From NCBI GenBank assembly GCA_038244815.1, contig JBBRTB010000025.1:1-60747 (forward strand): 60,747 nucleotides of DNA. The letters are read 5' to 3'. How positions within the stretch are numbered: position 1 is the first letter of the stretch; every line of letters starts with the position of its first letter. Source of the stretch: DASVHS01 sp038244815. GTDB taxonomy: Bacteria; Acidobacteriota; Thermoanaerobaculia; Gp7-AA8. Positions 32,593 to 45,742 of this stretch are shown one piece after another. The notes under the pieces are model-generated. The model ran no database searches. It saw nothing but the letters and a program-made list of their open reading frames with translations, and was not told where the DNA came from. The position numbers were made by a program, and so were the translations under genes.

Positions 32593-33513
32593 ATGCCTAG
32601 ATCACTCATGCTCGCGCTTGCCATGCTCGCGCTCGCTGCCAACGCGTTCGCCATCGGCGAGGCTCGCATCACCGGCAAGGTCACCGACGCCATCACCAAG
32701 AAGCCGATCGAGAACGCGGTCGTCACCGTCGTGGCCACGGAAGGGAAGACGTTCCGCCAGGAGTTTCCGGCGAAGAAGGACGGCACCTACGCGATCTTCC
32801 TGCTCGACGGCACGCTGCACTACGAGTTCACGTATACGGCCCCCAGCTACCGGCCTTACAAGGAAGTCATGAAGCTCAAGCTGGGCGAGCCGAACTCGCG
32901 CGACATCGAGCTCGTTCCGGAATCGGCGGCCACGGCCACGGTTCCCGCTGCCGAGATCAAGGTCGATCCGGCCGTGGCGGCGTACAACGAAGGTGCGCAG
33001 CTGGCCAACGACGGCAAGGATGCCGAGGCATTGGCGAAGTTCGACGAGGCCGTTGCGGCAAAGCCGGATCTCGCGGCTGGCTGGCAGGCGCTGGCCAGGG
33101 TCAACCTTCGTACCAAGAATTATGCGAAGGCCATCGAGGCGGCGAACAAGGCGCTGGGTTTCGACGCGGACGATCCTGACATGTACGCGATTCTGTACGA
33201 AAGCTACAAGGCCACCGGCGACTCCGCGAAAGCCGCTGAAGCGCGAAAGAAGATGCCGGCGAACGCGTCGATCCTGTTCAACGACGCCGCGAAAGCGATC
33301 AACTCGGGCAAGGACGCCGCCGCCGAGCCGCTGCTCAATCAGGCCATCGCCGCGGACGACAAGTTCGCCCCGGCTTACTACGAGCTCGGGATGCTCTATG
33401 TCCGCTCGGGCAAGAATGCCGACGCCAAGACGAATCTCATGAAATATCTGGAGCTCGACCCCACGGGCAAGGACGCGGCCACGGCGAAGGAAATGCTCAA
33501 GTACCTGAAGTAG
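32593..33513 (+). CDS. Secreted carboxypeptidase-regulatory-like/TPR protein
   Basis: A 306-residue protein: signal peptide (MPRSLMLALAMLALAANAFA), a CarboxypepD-regulatory-like beta-sandwich (ARITGKVTDAITKKPIENAVVTVVATEG... GTYAIFLL), then TPR repeats from about residue 130 (YNEGAQLANDGKDAEALAKFDEAVAAKPD; ALARVNLRTKNYAKAIEAANKAL; AYYELGMLYVRSGKNADAKTNLMKYLELDP). CAGGAGA precedes the ATG. Likely a periplasmic scaffold; partner unknown. Confidence 0.75.
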   Translation: MPRSLMLALAMLALAANAFAIGEARITGKVTDAITKKPIENAVVTVVATEGKTFRQEFPAKKDGTYAIFLLDGTLHYEFTYTAPSYRPYKEVMKLKLGEPNSRDIELVPESAATATVPAAEIKVDPAVAAYNEGAQLANDGKDAEALAKFDEAVAAKPDLAAGWQALARVNLRTKNYAKAIEAANKALGFDADDPDMYAILYESYKATGDSAKAAEARKKMPANASILFNDAAKAINSGKDAAAEPLLNQAIAADDKFAPAYYELGMLYVRSGKNADAKTNLMKYLELDPTGKDAATAKEMLKYLK

Positions 33514-33540
33514 GCCCTGGGGCGCTCGTGCCCCGGGCCT
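33513..33540 (+). terminator. GC hairpin after the TPR gene
   Basis: GGCCCTGGGGC pairs with GCCCCGGGCC with one bulged T, right after the TAG stop. There is no T-run, so it may be a Rho-assisted terminator or an mRNA end stabiliser. Confidence 0.5.
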
Positions 33541-33624
33541 GTGCCTCTTTACGAGGCGTTCTCTCTGTCAGCGAAATCGCTTGATCCGCGTCTAATGTTG
33601 CAAGGGTAGCCAGAGGAGGCGTCC

Positions 33625-34113
33625 ATGAAGCGGTCTGCCGCGTTGCTGTCGATTTTCATTCTGTCCGCCTGCGCTTCGATGCAGTCCGACAGCGGTAAGG
33701 GCACCGCTCAAGTGAAGGTTCCGCTCCCGGACCTGCAGATTCAGCAGATCAGCACCGTGCCCGTCGCCGCCCGCCATGTCGAAGGGGGCGTTCCCGTCCA
33801 GTACGCGCTGGCGATTCGCAACCATGCCGGCACGCCGATCACGCTCAAGCAGGTCAACGTCGTCTCCATGGGTTACGGCGCGTATAACGTTCCGTCGACG
33901 TCCCTTCCGTTCAAGTCGATCATCCAGCCCGATCAGACGCAGTTCGTCGACTTCTGGGTTCCAGCGAATATCGAGACGGCCTCACTGGTCGGTGCGAATG
34001 GACCGGTCACGCTGCGAATTACTGCCCACTTCGATTCACCCGACGGCCAGTTCCAGCAGGTCGTCGTGCAGCAGGTGAACGCAACCACCGGAGTCGACGG
34101 AGCGAATCAGTAG
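33625..34113 (+). CDS. Lipoprotein with LEA/WHy-like beta fold
   Basis: A 162-residue lipoprotein (lipobox FILSAC). The mature region (PDLQIQQISTVPVAARHVEGGVPVQYALAIRNHAGTPITLKQVNVVSMGYGAYNVPSTSLPFKSIIQPDQTQFVDFWV) has alternating hydrophobic strands like LEA14/WHy or DUF-type immunoglobulin folds. GGAGG is upstream of the ATG. It converges on metH. Function unknown. Confidence 0.6.
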   Translation: MKRSAALLSIFILSACASMQSDSGKGTAQVKVPLPDLQIQQISTVPVAARHVEGGVPVQYALAIRNHAGTPITLKQVNVVSMGYGAYNVPSTSLPFKSIIQPDQTQFVDFWVPANIETASLVGANGPVTLRITAHFDSPDGQFQQVVVQQVNATTGVDGANQ

Positions 34114-34157
34114 GAGAAGGAGGAGATCTCCGGGTCTCCCCTCTCCGATGTTCCCTC

Positions 34158-37835
<3,678 letters not shown>

Positions 37836-37853
37836 TTTCAGGCTCCAGAAAAC

Positions 37854-37875
37854 AAAAAACCCCGCGTGAGCGGGG
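37854..37875 (-). terminator. Intrinsic terminator in the metH leader
   Basis: Stem CCCCGC/GCGGGG (37875-37870 with 37865-37860) with a TCAC loop, followed on the minus strand by six T (37859-37854). Its 5' arm overlaps CCGCCCCC (37879-37872), which is exactly complementary to the aptamer loop GGGGGCGG (37948-37941). Confidence 0.85.
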
Positions 37876-37904
37876 GCGGAAACATCCGAGTCCGAATTCC
37901 GGGC

Positions 37905-37965
37905 TACCGGCTCTTTAGCTTTTTTTAGCCTGGTTGCAAGCCGCCCCCAAATCAGTCCAGGTGCG
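37905..37965 (-). promoter_or_regulatory. SAM-II-type (SAM-alpha) riboswitch aptamer for metH
   Basis: On the minus strand: P1 CCTGG (37961-37957) with CCAGG (37933-37929), the conserved CTGATTT after the 5' arm, a GGGGGCGGC loop, TTGCAA before the 3' arm, an A-rich connector, then GCTAAA (37919-37914). CGGCTT in the loop can pair with GAGCCG just after GCTAAA as the pseudoknot. These are the hallmark elements of the SAM-II fold (SAM-V is similar). The gene downstream, metH, is a fitting target. Confidence 0.82.
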
Positions 37966-37969
37966 CCGC

Positions 37970-37998
37970 AATTTACTCGCTCTGATAGAGTCCGTCAA
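37970..37998 (-). promoter_or_regulatory. Promoter of the metH leader
   Basis: TTGACG (37998-37993), a 17-nt spacer and TAAATT (37975-37970) form a good sigma-70-type promoter on the minus strand. Predicted start of transcription is near 37963, right at the first base pairs of the aptamer. Confidence 0.7.
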
Positions 37999-39131
37999 AT
38001 GACGTCGGCGACTGAGAATCTGCCTGCCTCCCACACCGATCCGGTCAACGCGAAGATCCTCTCGATCTCCGAGGATCGCATCCAGGGGTTCGTGCGAGAT
38101 CCGTTCGGGCTGATCGCGGAACAGTCGGGTGTCGATGTCGAAATCGTCATGGAGCGCATTCGCGCCATGCTGCGCGCGGGGACGATCCGGCGTGTCCGGC
38201 AGACCCTCATGGCTACGAATCTGGCCGAGGGGGCGCTCGTGGCCTGGCAGTACCCGCCGGAGAAGGTCGACGCGGCGTTCGAGTTCATGGTGAAGGACGA
38301 TCCGTTCTCCGGCCACGTGGTCATCCGCTCGACGGACGCGGCCACGCCCGGCTCGAATTACCGGCTGTGGACGACGGTGAAGGCGCCGCAGGGATTCTCG
38401 GTCGAAAGGCATTGCGCGCTGCTGGCAAGGCTCACCGGCGCCGAGCACTTCCTTGTCATGCCGGCCAAGCGCATCTTCGCGCTCGGCGTCGGACATGTGC
38501 GTCGCAAGGGCATGGAGACGGGAAGCAAGTCCGACGAGCTCGCGGTCGTGAAGGACACGACGAAAGTGGAGTTATCCGATCTTGAATGGCGCGTGCTCAC
38601 GGCGCTCAAGCGAGAGCTGGACCCTGAGGAAATTCGCCGCGAGGTATGGCAGCAGCGCGCCTCCCAGGCCGGCATTCCGCTGGAAACGTTCTACGAGGTG
38701 GCGGAGGACCTGAATCGCCGCGGCGTGATCGGAAGATTCTCGACATTTCTCGAGCACGTGAAGCCGCTCGAGAGCGGCGAGCGTGTCACGCGGTTCAACG
38801 GCCTCTTTCACTGGGCCGTTCCGGCCGGACGCGAGATCGAAGCGGGACGCGAGATCGGCCGCTTCCACATCCTCACGCACTGTTACTGGCGCGAAGGAGG
38901 GGCAGAGTTCCGCGACGTGAACATCATGGCCGTCGCGCACGGAACTGAGAAGGATGTCGTGCTCGCGCACAAACGCTCGATCGACGAGTACCTGGCATCG
39001 ATCGGCATGCCCGTCAGCTACACGAATGTGTTCTGGGGCGGCCGCAGCGAGATCAAACCGAGCGAGATCTCACCGTTCGCGTACGAAGAGTGGGCGCGGA
39101 AGATCGGGGTGAATCCCGGCGAGATGCGGGA

Positions 39132-39135
<4 letters not shown>
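37999..39135 (+). CDS. Tandem AsnC/Lrp-like protein resembling fused siroheme decarboxylase (NirDL/AhbAB)
   Basis: A 378-residue protein made of two similar halves, each a winged-helix part plus a ferredoxin-like part: first RIQGFVRDPFGLIAEQSGVDVEIVMERIRAMLRAGTIRRVRQ... NYRLWTTVKAP, second LEWRVLTALKREL... YEVAEDLNRRGVIGRFSTFLEHVKP... VNIMAVAHG. The pattern matches AhbA/AhbB and NirD/L proteins, which act on siroheme rather than DNA. It lacks clear tetrapyrrole genes around it. It is divergent from metH; TAGAGT seven nt before its ATG suggests leaderless mRNA. A plain transcription regulator is the alternative. Confidence 0.55.
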
Positions 39136-40721
<1,586 letters not shown>

Positions 40722-40783
40722 AGAGCCACTTCCAACAGTTCTAAACGACGAAGATTCCGGTCGTGATCTCGATCATGCCGGCG

Positions 40784-41680
40784 TCACTTCTTCCAGCCGG
40801 CTCGCTGCCGAAATGACCCGAACCCGTCCCGATATCGCGTCTCTTTCGGGGCCAGTCGCTCCGCCTCGGCGTAATGGTGTGCGGCGGCCGGATAGTCTCC
40901 AAGCGCCTCGCAGACCGCTGCCAGATCGAATTGCAGGGGAGCGGAGTCCGGATACGCGCTCAATGCCGTCTCCCAGATGCGACGGGCATTGCCGAGGTCT
41001 TGCCTGTCGATCGATGACATGGCCTCTGCGAACCGGGGAGCATTCTCGGCGAGCGTGATCGACTCACGGACGTGGCGCGGCGTTATCTGCTCTGCCGCGG
41101 CCACGGCCGCGTAACGTGCGGCCTGCTCGGTTGCGTTCTGCCGCTCTTCGGCGCTTACCTGCGCCACGCGCGGCGAGGTTCCCTCCCCGCCGACGCTGAA
41201 TTCTGCGATTTTCGCCTTCTGATCTTTCGCCAGTACGTCGATATGTGCGACGCAGATGGCGTCGATCCACTGCTGTGTCCCGTGCACTCGATTCCCATTC
41301 ACGTCGTGGGAACCGCCCTGGCCTGATCGCTCGGTGGTGTTGCAGCGGAATGAGTCGATCCGCAGATAGGCATCGGCGCGATAGCGGCCCGGCACAAACT
41401 TCGGCGGCCGCCTCCACCGTCGCGAGCGCTCCATGGAGTGCTCGAACACTGTCGGATCGATCACGCGCAGCGTCCCTTCGCGGCTGGTCTGGTCGATAAA
41501 CGCATCGATAAACGTGGAGATCGTGTCGTTGTCGCTGATGGCGAAGGTGATCAGCACATCCTCGACCTTGCCGAGCGGGCGGGGGGGAGGGACGACGCGC
41601 TCGAAGGTGAGGCGGGAGGCCGCACCGGCCGTTGTGGCCCCGAACAACACGATTGCGCACACCAGTCGCACACGAAGCAT
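40784..41680 (-). CDS. Exported protein with C-terminal TPR-like repeats
   Basis: A 298-residue protein with signal peptide (MLRVRLVCAIVLFGATTAGA). The middle (LGKVEDVLITFAISDNDTISTFIDAFIDQTSREGTLRVIDPTVFE; GRYRADAYLRIDSFRC) resembles CsgG/curli-assembly-like or lipoprotein-transport folds only weakly. The C-terminus has TPR-like units (NARRIWETALSAYPDSAPLQFDLAAVCEALGDYPAAAHHYAEAERLAP). ATG 41680 is used because the signal peptide follows. It is divergent from arcA. Function unknown. Confidence 0.6.
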   Translation of the reverse strand: MLRVRLVCAIVLFGATTAGAASRLTFERVVPPPRPLGKVEDVLITFAISDNDTISTFIDAFIDQTSREGTLRVIDPTVFEHSMERSRRWRRPPKFVPGRYRADAYLRIDSFRCNTTERSGQGGSHDVNGNRVHGTQQWIDAICVAHIDVLAKDQKAKIAEFSVGGEGTSPRVAQVSAEERQNATEQAARYAAVAAAEQITPRHVRESITLAENAPRFAEAMSSIDRQDLGNARRIWETALSAYPDSAPLQFDLAAVCEALGDYPAAAHHYAEAERLAPKETRYRDGFGSFRQRAGWKK

Positions 41681-41744
41681 GGCGGAGAGGGCATCGTAAT
41701 ACAAGGTCGTGAGTCGTGGGCGCCCACGCGCTCCGCGACCCGCG

Positions 41745-41750
41745 TAGAAT
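41745..41750 (+). promoter_or_regulatory. Probable -10 box (TAGAAT) of arcA
   Basis: TAGAAT plus nine nt precedes the arcA ATG, identical in spacing to the cysK leader. The palindrome CGTGGGCGCCCACG (41715-41728), partly built of GTCGTG units, lies about where a -35 box or operator would be. Confidence 0.45.
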
Positions 41751-41759
41751 CCCGCCCGC

Positions 41760-43019
41760 ATGCGTCTGAACGTCAACAGTGAAACCGGCCGTCTGAAGAG
41801 TGTTCTCGTCCATCTGCCGGGACGCGAGATCGACCTGATGGTGCCGCCGATGATGGCCCAGCTGCTCTTCGACGACATCCTCTACGGCCAGGTAGCCCGC
41901 GAGGAGCACCGCCGCTTCCAGCAGCTCATCCGGTTTGTGGCCGATGAGATCGTGGAATTGCAGGACCTGCTCGAGGAAGTCTTCGAGGACGAGGAAGTCA
42001 AGACTCACATCGTTCGCGACCTCGCCAAACGGAACCACCTCGGCCGCCGCCTGGTGAAGCGGCTGCTCGATCAGCCGCCGGCGACGCTGGCCGACACCCT
42101 CATCAGCGGCATTCCGGTGGAAAGCGAGGAATCCGGCGAGCTGCCGAAGTTCGACATCTTCCCGGTGCCGAACCTGTTTTTCATGCGCGATCCACAGGTC
42201 GTCATCGGCAGCGGCGTGGTGATCTCGTCGATGGCCACGCAGGCCCGGCGGCGCGAGTCACTGTTGTCGAAGTATGTCTTCGAGCATCACAAGCGATTCC
42301 GCGGTCAGGATCCGCTGTGGCTCGATCTGATGAAGTCCGATCCGGCGAAGCGCAATGCTCCGACGCTGGAAGGCGGCGACATTCTGGTGGCCCGCCGCGA
42401 TGTGCTGCTGATCGGCCTCACCGAACGCACGAACAAGGCCGCCATCCGCCAATTGATGCAGGCACTGCAGGAGTCGGAATCCGGAGTACGCACGGTCCTG
42501 ATCGTCGAGCTGCCGAAGCAACGCTCGTTCATGCATCTCGACACCGTGTTCACGTTCACCAGCCGGAACGAATGCCTCGTCTATCCACCGGTGATCCTTC
42601 CCGGGGGCGGCCAGGCCGCGAAGGTGGTCAAGGCGGATCTCACCAAAGGCCGGATCGTCTATTCGGAGCAGAAGTCGCTCCTGGGGGCTCTCAAGAAGCT
42701 GCGCTTCGACCTCCAGCCGATCTATTGCGGCGGCCAGCGAGCCGTCGATCAGCAGCGCGAGCAGTGGACCGACGGCGCCAACGCGTTCGCGCTCGCGCCC
42801 GGCATCATCCTCATGTACGAGCGCAACGTGCGCACGGCCGAGGAGCTGGCCGCACACGACTACCACATCATCTACGAAGACGACCTGCTCCTCGGACGCG
42901 TCGAGCTGGAAACGTGGACCGACAAGAAGTACGCATTGCAGATCCAGGGTCATGAGCTCTCCCGCGCGCGCGGCGGTCCGCGTTGCATGACCATGCCTCT
43001 CGACCGCGAGGACCTCTGA
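41760..43019 (+). CDS. arcA: Arginine deiminase
   Basis: Converts arginine to citrulline and ammonia. The 419-residue protein has FFMRDPQVVIG, APTLEGGDILV, the catalytic His region QRSFMHLDTVFTF and the nucleophile Cys409 in GGPRCMTMPL. It begins GRLKSVLVHLPGREIDLM as usual. The carbamate kinase gene follows immediately. No ornithine carbamoyltransferase (arcB) is present here, so it must be elsewhere for a full pathway. Confidence 0.94.
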   Translation: MRLNVNSETGRLKSVLVHLPGREIDLMVPPMMAQLLFDDILYGQVAREEHRRFQQLIRFVADEIVELQDLLEEVFEDEEVKTHIVRDLAKRNHLGRRLVKRLLDQPPATLADTLISGIPVESEESGELPKFDIFPVPNLFFMRDPQVVIGSGVVISSMATQARRRESLLSKYVFEHHKRFRGQDPLWLDLMKSDPAKRNAPTLEGGDILVARRDVLLIGLTERTNKAAIRQLMQALQESESGVRTVLIVELPKQRSFMHLDTVFTFTSRNECLVYPPVILPGGGQAAKVVKADLTKGRIVYSEQKSLLGALKKLRFDLQPIYCGGQRAVDQQREQWTDGANAFALAPGIILMYERNVRTAEELAAHDYHIIYEDDLLLGRVELETWTDKKYALQIQGHELSRARGGPRCMTMPLDREDL

Positions 43020-43985
43020 TTGGGCACTTCGCGAAAGGCACCAAAGCACAAGCTGGCCATCGTCGCGTTCGGCGGCAACGCGCTGCTGCGCGCCGAGGAC
43101 CGCGGCACGCAGGAAGAGCAGATCGCGCGCGCGCGGCAGGCGGCGCGCTGGCTGGCGGAGATCGTTCGCGCCGGTTACAAGCTCGTGGTCGTCCACGGCA
43201 ACGGCCCGCAGGTCGGCAACATCCTCGTGCAGGCCGAAGAGGCATCGACGAAAATCCCGCCGCAGTCACTGGACATTGCCGTGGCGCAGACCGAGGGCTC
43301 GATCGGGTTCATGCTGCAGCAGGCCATCCGTAACCGGCTGGAGAGCGTCGGCCTTCAGGGTGATGTGGCCACGGTTCTGACGGAGGTGCAGGTCGATCCG
43401 AACGACCTGGCGTTCAAGCGCCCCACCAAGCCGATCGGTCCGTTCTTCACCCGCTACCGTGCCGAGGCGCTGGAGCGCGATCTGGGATGGACGATGCGCG
43501 AAGACTCGGGGCGCGGCTGGCGCCACGTCGTGCCCTCGCCGCGGCCACTGCACATTCTCAACGTTCGCACCATCTCCAACATGCTCGATTCCGCCGCGGT
43601 CGTGATCGCTGCGGGCGGCGGAGGTGTTCCGGTCGTGCGGGGTCGGGACAATCAGTGGCGGGGGATCGAAGCGGTGATCGACAAGGACTTCGCGGCTGCG
43701 CTGCTGGCCGCGGAGCTATCGGCCGATCTCTTCATGATTCTCACGAACGTGGCCCAGGTCTCGATCGACTTCGGCAAACCGGGCCAGCGTGCCGTGGATC
43801 GGATGACCATCGCGGAAGCGGAGAAACATTTGGCCGGCGGCCAGTTCCCGGCCGGATCGATGGGTCCGAAGATCGAAGCGGCGATCGCGTTCGTCCGCTC
43901 CAGCGGAAAGAACGTGATGATTAGTGATGTCGATCACATCCGCGAAGCCATTACCGGCAGCGGTGGGACGTGCATCACGCCCTGA
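43020..43985 (+). CDS. arcC: Carbamate kinase
   Basis: Makes ATP from carbamoyl phosphate and ADP. The 321-residue protein shows AIVAFGGNALLR, VVVHGNGPQVGNIL, VLTEVQVDPNDLAFKRPTKPIGPFF, VIAAGGGGVPVV, VIDKDFAAALLA and the C-terminal GSMGPKIEAAIAFV. The start appears to be TTG at 43020, directly after the arcA stop, with GAGGA a few nt upstream; no ATG or GTG fits. Cotranscribed with arcA. Confidence 0.94.
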   Translation: MGTSRKAPKHKLAIVAFGGNALLRAEDRGTQEEQIARARQAARWLAEIVRAGYKLVVVHGNGPQVGNILVQAEEASTKIPPQSLDIAVAQTEGSIGFMLQQAIRNRLESVGLQGDVATVLTEVQVDPNDLAFKRPTKPIGPFFTRYRAEALERDLGWTMREDSGRGWRHVVPSPRPLHILNVRTISNMLDSAAVVIAAGGGGVPVVRGRDNQWRGIEAVIDKDFAAALLAAELSADLFMILTNVAQVSIDFGKPGQRAVDRMTIAEAEKHLAGGQFPAGSMGPKIEAAIAFVRSSGKNVMISDVDHIREAITGSGGTCITP

Positions 43986-44014
43986 TGGCACAGAACTCGT
44001 AATGCTTTCCTTGT

Positions 44015-44254
44015 ATGGAATGCATCGACCTGCAGCAGCAGATTGAACAGGTCGATGACTTCGGCGACTCGACGTTCCGCCGCTTCCAGAAGGACGTCGT
44101 CGTGCACTACCGGCGTCATGAGCGAGACCAGGAGCCGATCGCCGTTGCACTGGCCGGCAAGCGAGTCTTCTCCGCCGACACGCGCACGCGCGAGCGAGTC
44201 AACGAGACGCTGGCCATGCTCGACCACGTGCACGATCCCTTCATCACCGCGTAG
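44015..44254 (+). CDS. Hypothetical 79-residue protein (intact copy)
   Basis: Not recognised. The sequence starts MECIDLQQQIEQVDDFGD and ends with TLAMLDHVHDPFITA; acidic, His- and Arg-containing, no signal peptide or TM helix. A second copy with an in-frame 51-nt deletion lies at 44349-44537, and each copy is followed by a REP-type palindrome pair. The near identity of the two copies over the shared part shows recent duplication and suggests the reading frame was real. Confidence 0.55.
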   Translation: MECIDLQQQIEQVDDFGDSTFRRFQKDVVVHYRRHERDQEPIAVALAGKRVFSADTRTRERVNETLAMLDHVHDPFITA

Positions 44255-44264
44255 CGTGCTCAGT

Positions 44265-44348
44265 GTAGCGGCCGGCTTCAGCCGGCCGTGCCGTGCACCG
44301 GCTGAAGCCGGTGCCTACACAGGCGGTGCCTACACGGAAGATGCCTAC
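44265..44348. repeat. REP pair (BIME-like) with GTAG heads, copy 1
   Basis: GTAG (44265-44268) leads into the palindrome GGCCGGCTTCAGCCGGCC (44270-44287). An inverted partner, GCACCGGCTGAAGCCGGTGC (44295-44314), ends in CTAC, so two GTAG-headed palindromes face each other, as in REP pairs mobilised by RAYT transposases. Shorter 15-bp partial units (GGTGCCTACACGGAA-like) follow up to the second gene copy. Confidence 0.8.
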
Positions 44349-44537
44349 ATGGAATGCATCGACCTGCAGCAGCAGATTGAACAGGTCGATGACTTCGGCG
44401 ACGAGCGAGACCAGGAGCCGATCGCCGTTGCACTGGCCGGCAAGCGAGTCTCCTCCGCCGACACGCGCACGCGCGAGCGAGTCAACGAGACGCTGGCCAT
44501 GCTCGACCACGTGCACGATCCCTTCATCACCGCGTAG
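44349..44537 (+). pseudogene. Second copy of the 79-residue gene with 17-codon deletion
   Basis: It matches 44015-44254 almost base for base but lacks 51 nt encoding residues 19-35 (STFRRFQKDVVVHYRRH). The frame stays open and gives 62 residues with one further change seen (Phe to Ser). Whether it is expressed is unknown; it could be a shortened paralogue or a decaying copy. Confidence 0.6.
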
Positions 44538-44547
44538 CGTGCTCTGT

Positions 44548-44646
44548 GTAGCGGCCGGCTTCAGCCGGCCGTGCCCCGGCTGAAGCCGGTGCCTACACAG
44601 CCGGTGCCTACACAGGCGGTGCCTACACGGAAGGTGCCTACACGGA
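44548..44646. repeat. REP pair with GTAG heads, copy 2, plus 15-bp partial units
   Basis: GTAG (44548-44551) with GGCCGGCTTCAGCCGGCC, an inverted CCGGCTGAAGCCGG half and CTAC (to 44596), followed by 15-bp units containing GGTGCCTACAC (about 44597-44646). The last units overlap the 3' end of the DUF971 gene and supply its stop codon. Confidence 0.8.
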
Positions 44647-44961
44647 AGAGGCGCGGCACCTGTCGCACGGACACATTCCCCGCAGCTTCTCGTACGGCCA
44701 GAGGCCGTAGTCGTGCCCATCGGCCCAGAACGGCTGCAGCGCGTAGTTACCGACGCGATCGATCCGCCCAAGCTGGAACGACTCAGGGCGGTAGACGGGC
44801 GCCGGCCCGGCGTACATGCGGCCAAACAGATCGGGCTCACCCGAGCAGGATGCGCAGGGACAAGCGCGCCGCAACGCCTCGAGCGGATAGTATGATTCGT
44901 GGCCGTCGTTCCAGACGACCACCAGCAGATCTCCGATTACCTGAACTGACGCGGGGCGCAT
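44638..44961 (-). CDS. DUF971 (GBBH-like N-terminal) domain protein
   Basis: A 107-residue protein with the family pattern: LLVVVWNDGHESYYPLEALRRACPCASCSGE, then IDRVGNYALQPFWADGHDYGLWPYEKLRGMCPCDRC. Cys pairs (CPCASC, CPCDRC) could bind metal or an Fe-S cluster. Members occur as small stand-alone proteins, sometimes near Fe-S factors. Its ATG overlaps the truA ATG on the other strand in CATG. The TAG stop comes from the REP-derived repeat. Confidence 0.85.
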   Translation of the reverse strand: MRPASVQVIGDLLVVVWNDGHESYYPLEALRRACPCASCSGEPDLFGRMYAGPAPVYRPESFQLGRIDRVGNYALQPFWADGHDYGLWPYEKLRGMCPCDRCRASSV

Positions 44962-45742
44962 GCCGACCTACAGACTGACGATCGAGTACGAGGGCACTCG
45001 TTACTCAGGATGGCAGGCGCAGGGTAACACGCAGAAGACCATCCAGGGCCACCTGAGCAAGGCCGCGCACAGTGTGTTCGGCGAGGTCGACATCGGTGGC
45101 GCCGGCCGTACCGACGCCGGCGTGCACGCCTCCGGTCAGGTGGCGCATCTGCGCATCCGCAGCGAGGCCGATCCGTTGCAGATCACGCGCAAGATCAATG
45201 ATCTGCTGCCGCATGACATCCATCTTCTGGGAGCGAAGCGCGCCGCGGACAATTTTCACGCCCGTCACGACGCCGTGTCGCGCATGTATCTCTACCAGAT
45301 CGCGACGCGGCGTACGGCTTTCGCGAAATCGTTCGTCTGGTGGATCAAGGATCGTCTGGACGTTGCTGCGATGACGCGTGCGGCCGCTGCCGTGGCAGGG
45401 CGACACGATTTCACCGCCTTCACCGACAAGCGGCTGGCCCCCACGGAATCGCGCCTCGTGGTCGTCGACTCGTTTCACATCGCCGTCGACGAGGACGTGA
45501 TCCTGCTGCGCATCGCCGCTTCGCATTTCCTGTGGAAGATGGTGCGGAAGCTCGTGGCCTTTCTGGCCGAAGTCGGCCGCGGCACCATTGCCCCGGATTC
45601 GCTCGCCCCGATGTTGAACCCGACGGCCGATCCCTTCTCACCGACCGCACCGCCGTCCGGCCTCTTTCTCGAAGCCATCACGTATGGCAGCGAGACGTTC
45701 GACCGGCCGCTCATTCCGATCGTCCCGGTGCACCGACGATGA
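44960..45742 (+). CDS. truA: tRNA pseudouridine(38-40) synthase
   Basis: The 260-residue enzyme starts MPTYRLTIEYEGTRYSGWQAQ and has the catalytic Asp52 in GAGRTDAGVHASGQ, FHARHDAVSRMYLYQI and FLWKMVRKLVAFLAEVGRG. The start codon overlaps the start codon of the divergent DUF971 gene. Its TGA overlaps the thiL ATG. Confidence 0.96.
   Translation: MPTYRLTIEYEGTRYSGWQAQGNTQKTIQGHLSKAAHSVFGEVDIGGAGRTDAGVHASGQVAHLRIRSEADPLQITRKINDLLPHDIHLLGAKRAADNFHARHDAVSRMYLYQIATRRTAFAKSFVWWIKDRLDVAAMTRAAAAVAGRHDFTAFTDKRLAPTESRLVVVDSFHIAVDEDVILLRIAASHFLWKMVRKLVAFLAEVGRGTIAPDSLAPMLNPTADPFSPTAPPSGLFLEAITYGSETFDRPLIPIVPVHRR

Noticed and set aside
37850..37965. Cobalamin or SAH riboswitch before metH
   Set aside because: No B12-box was seen, and the GATTT...TTGCAA...GCTAAA pattern fits SAM-II rather than SAH.
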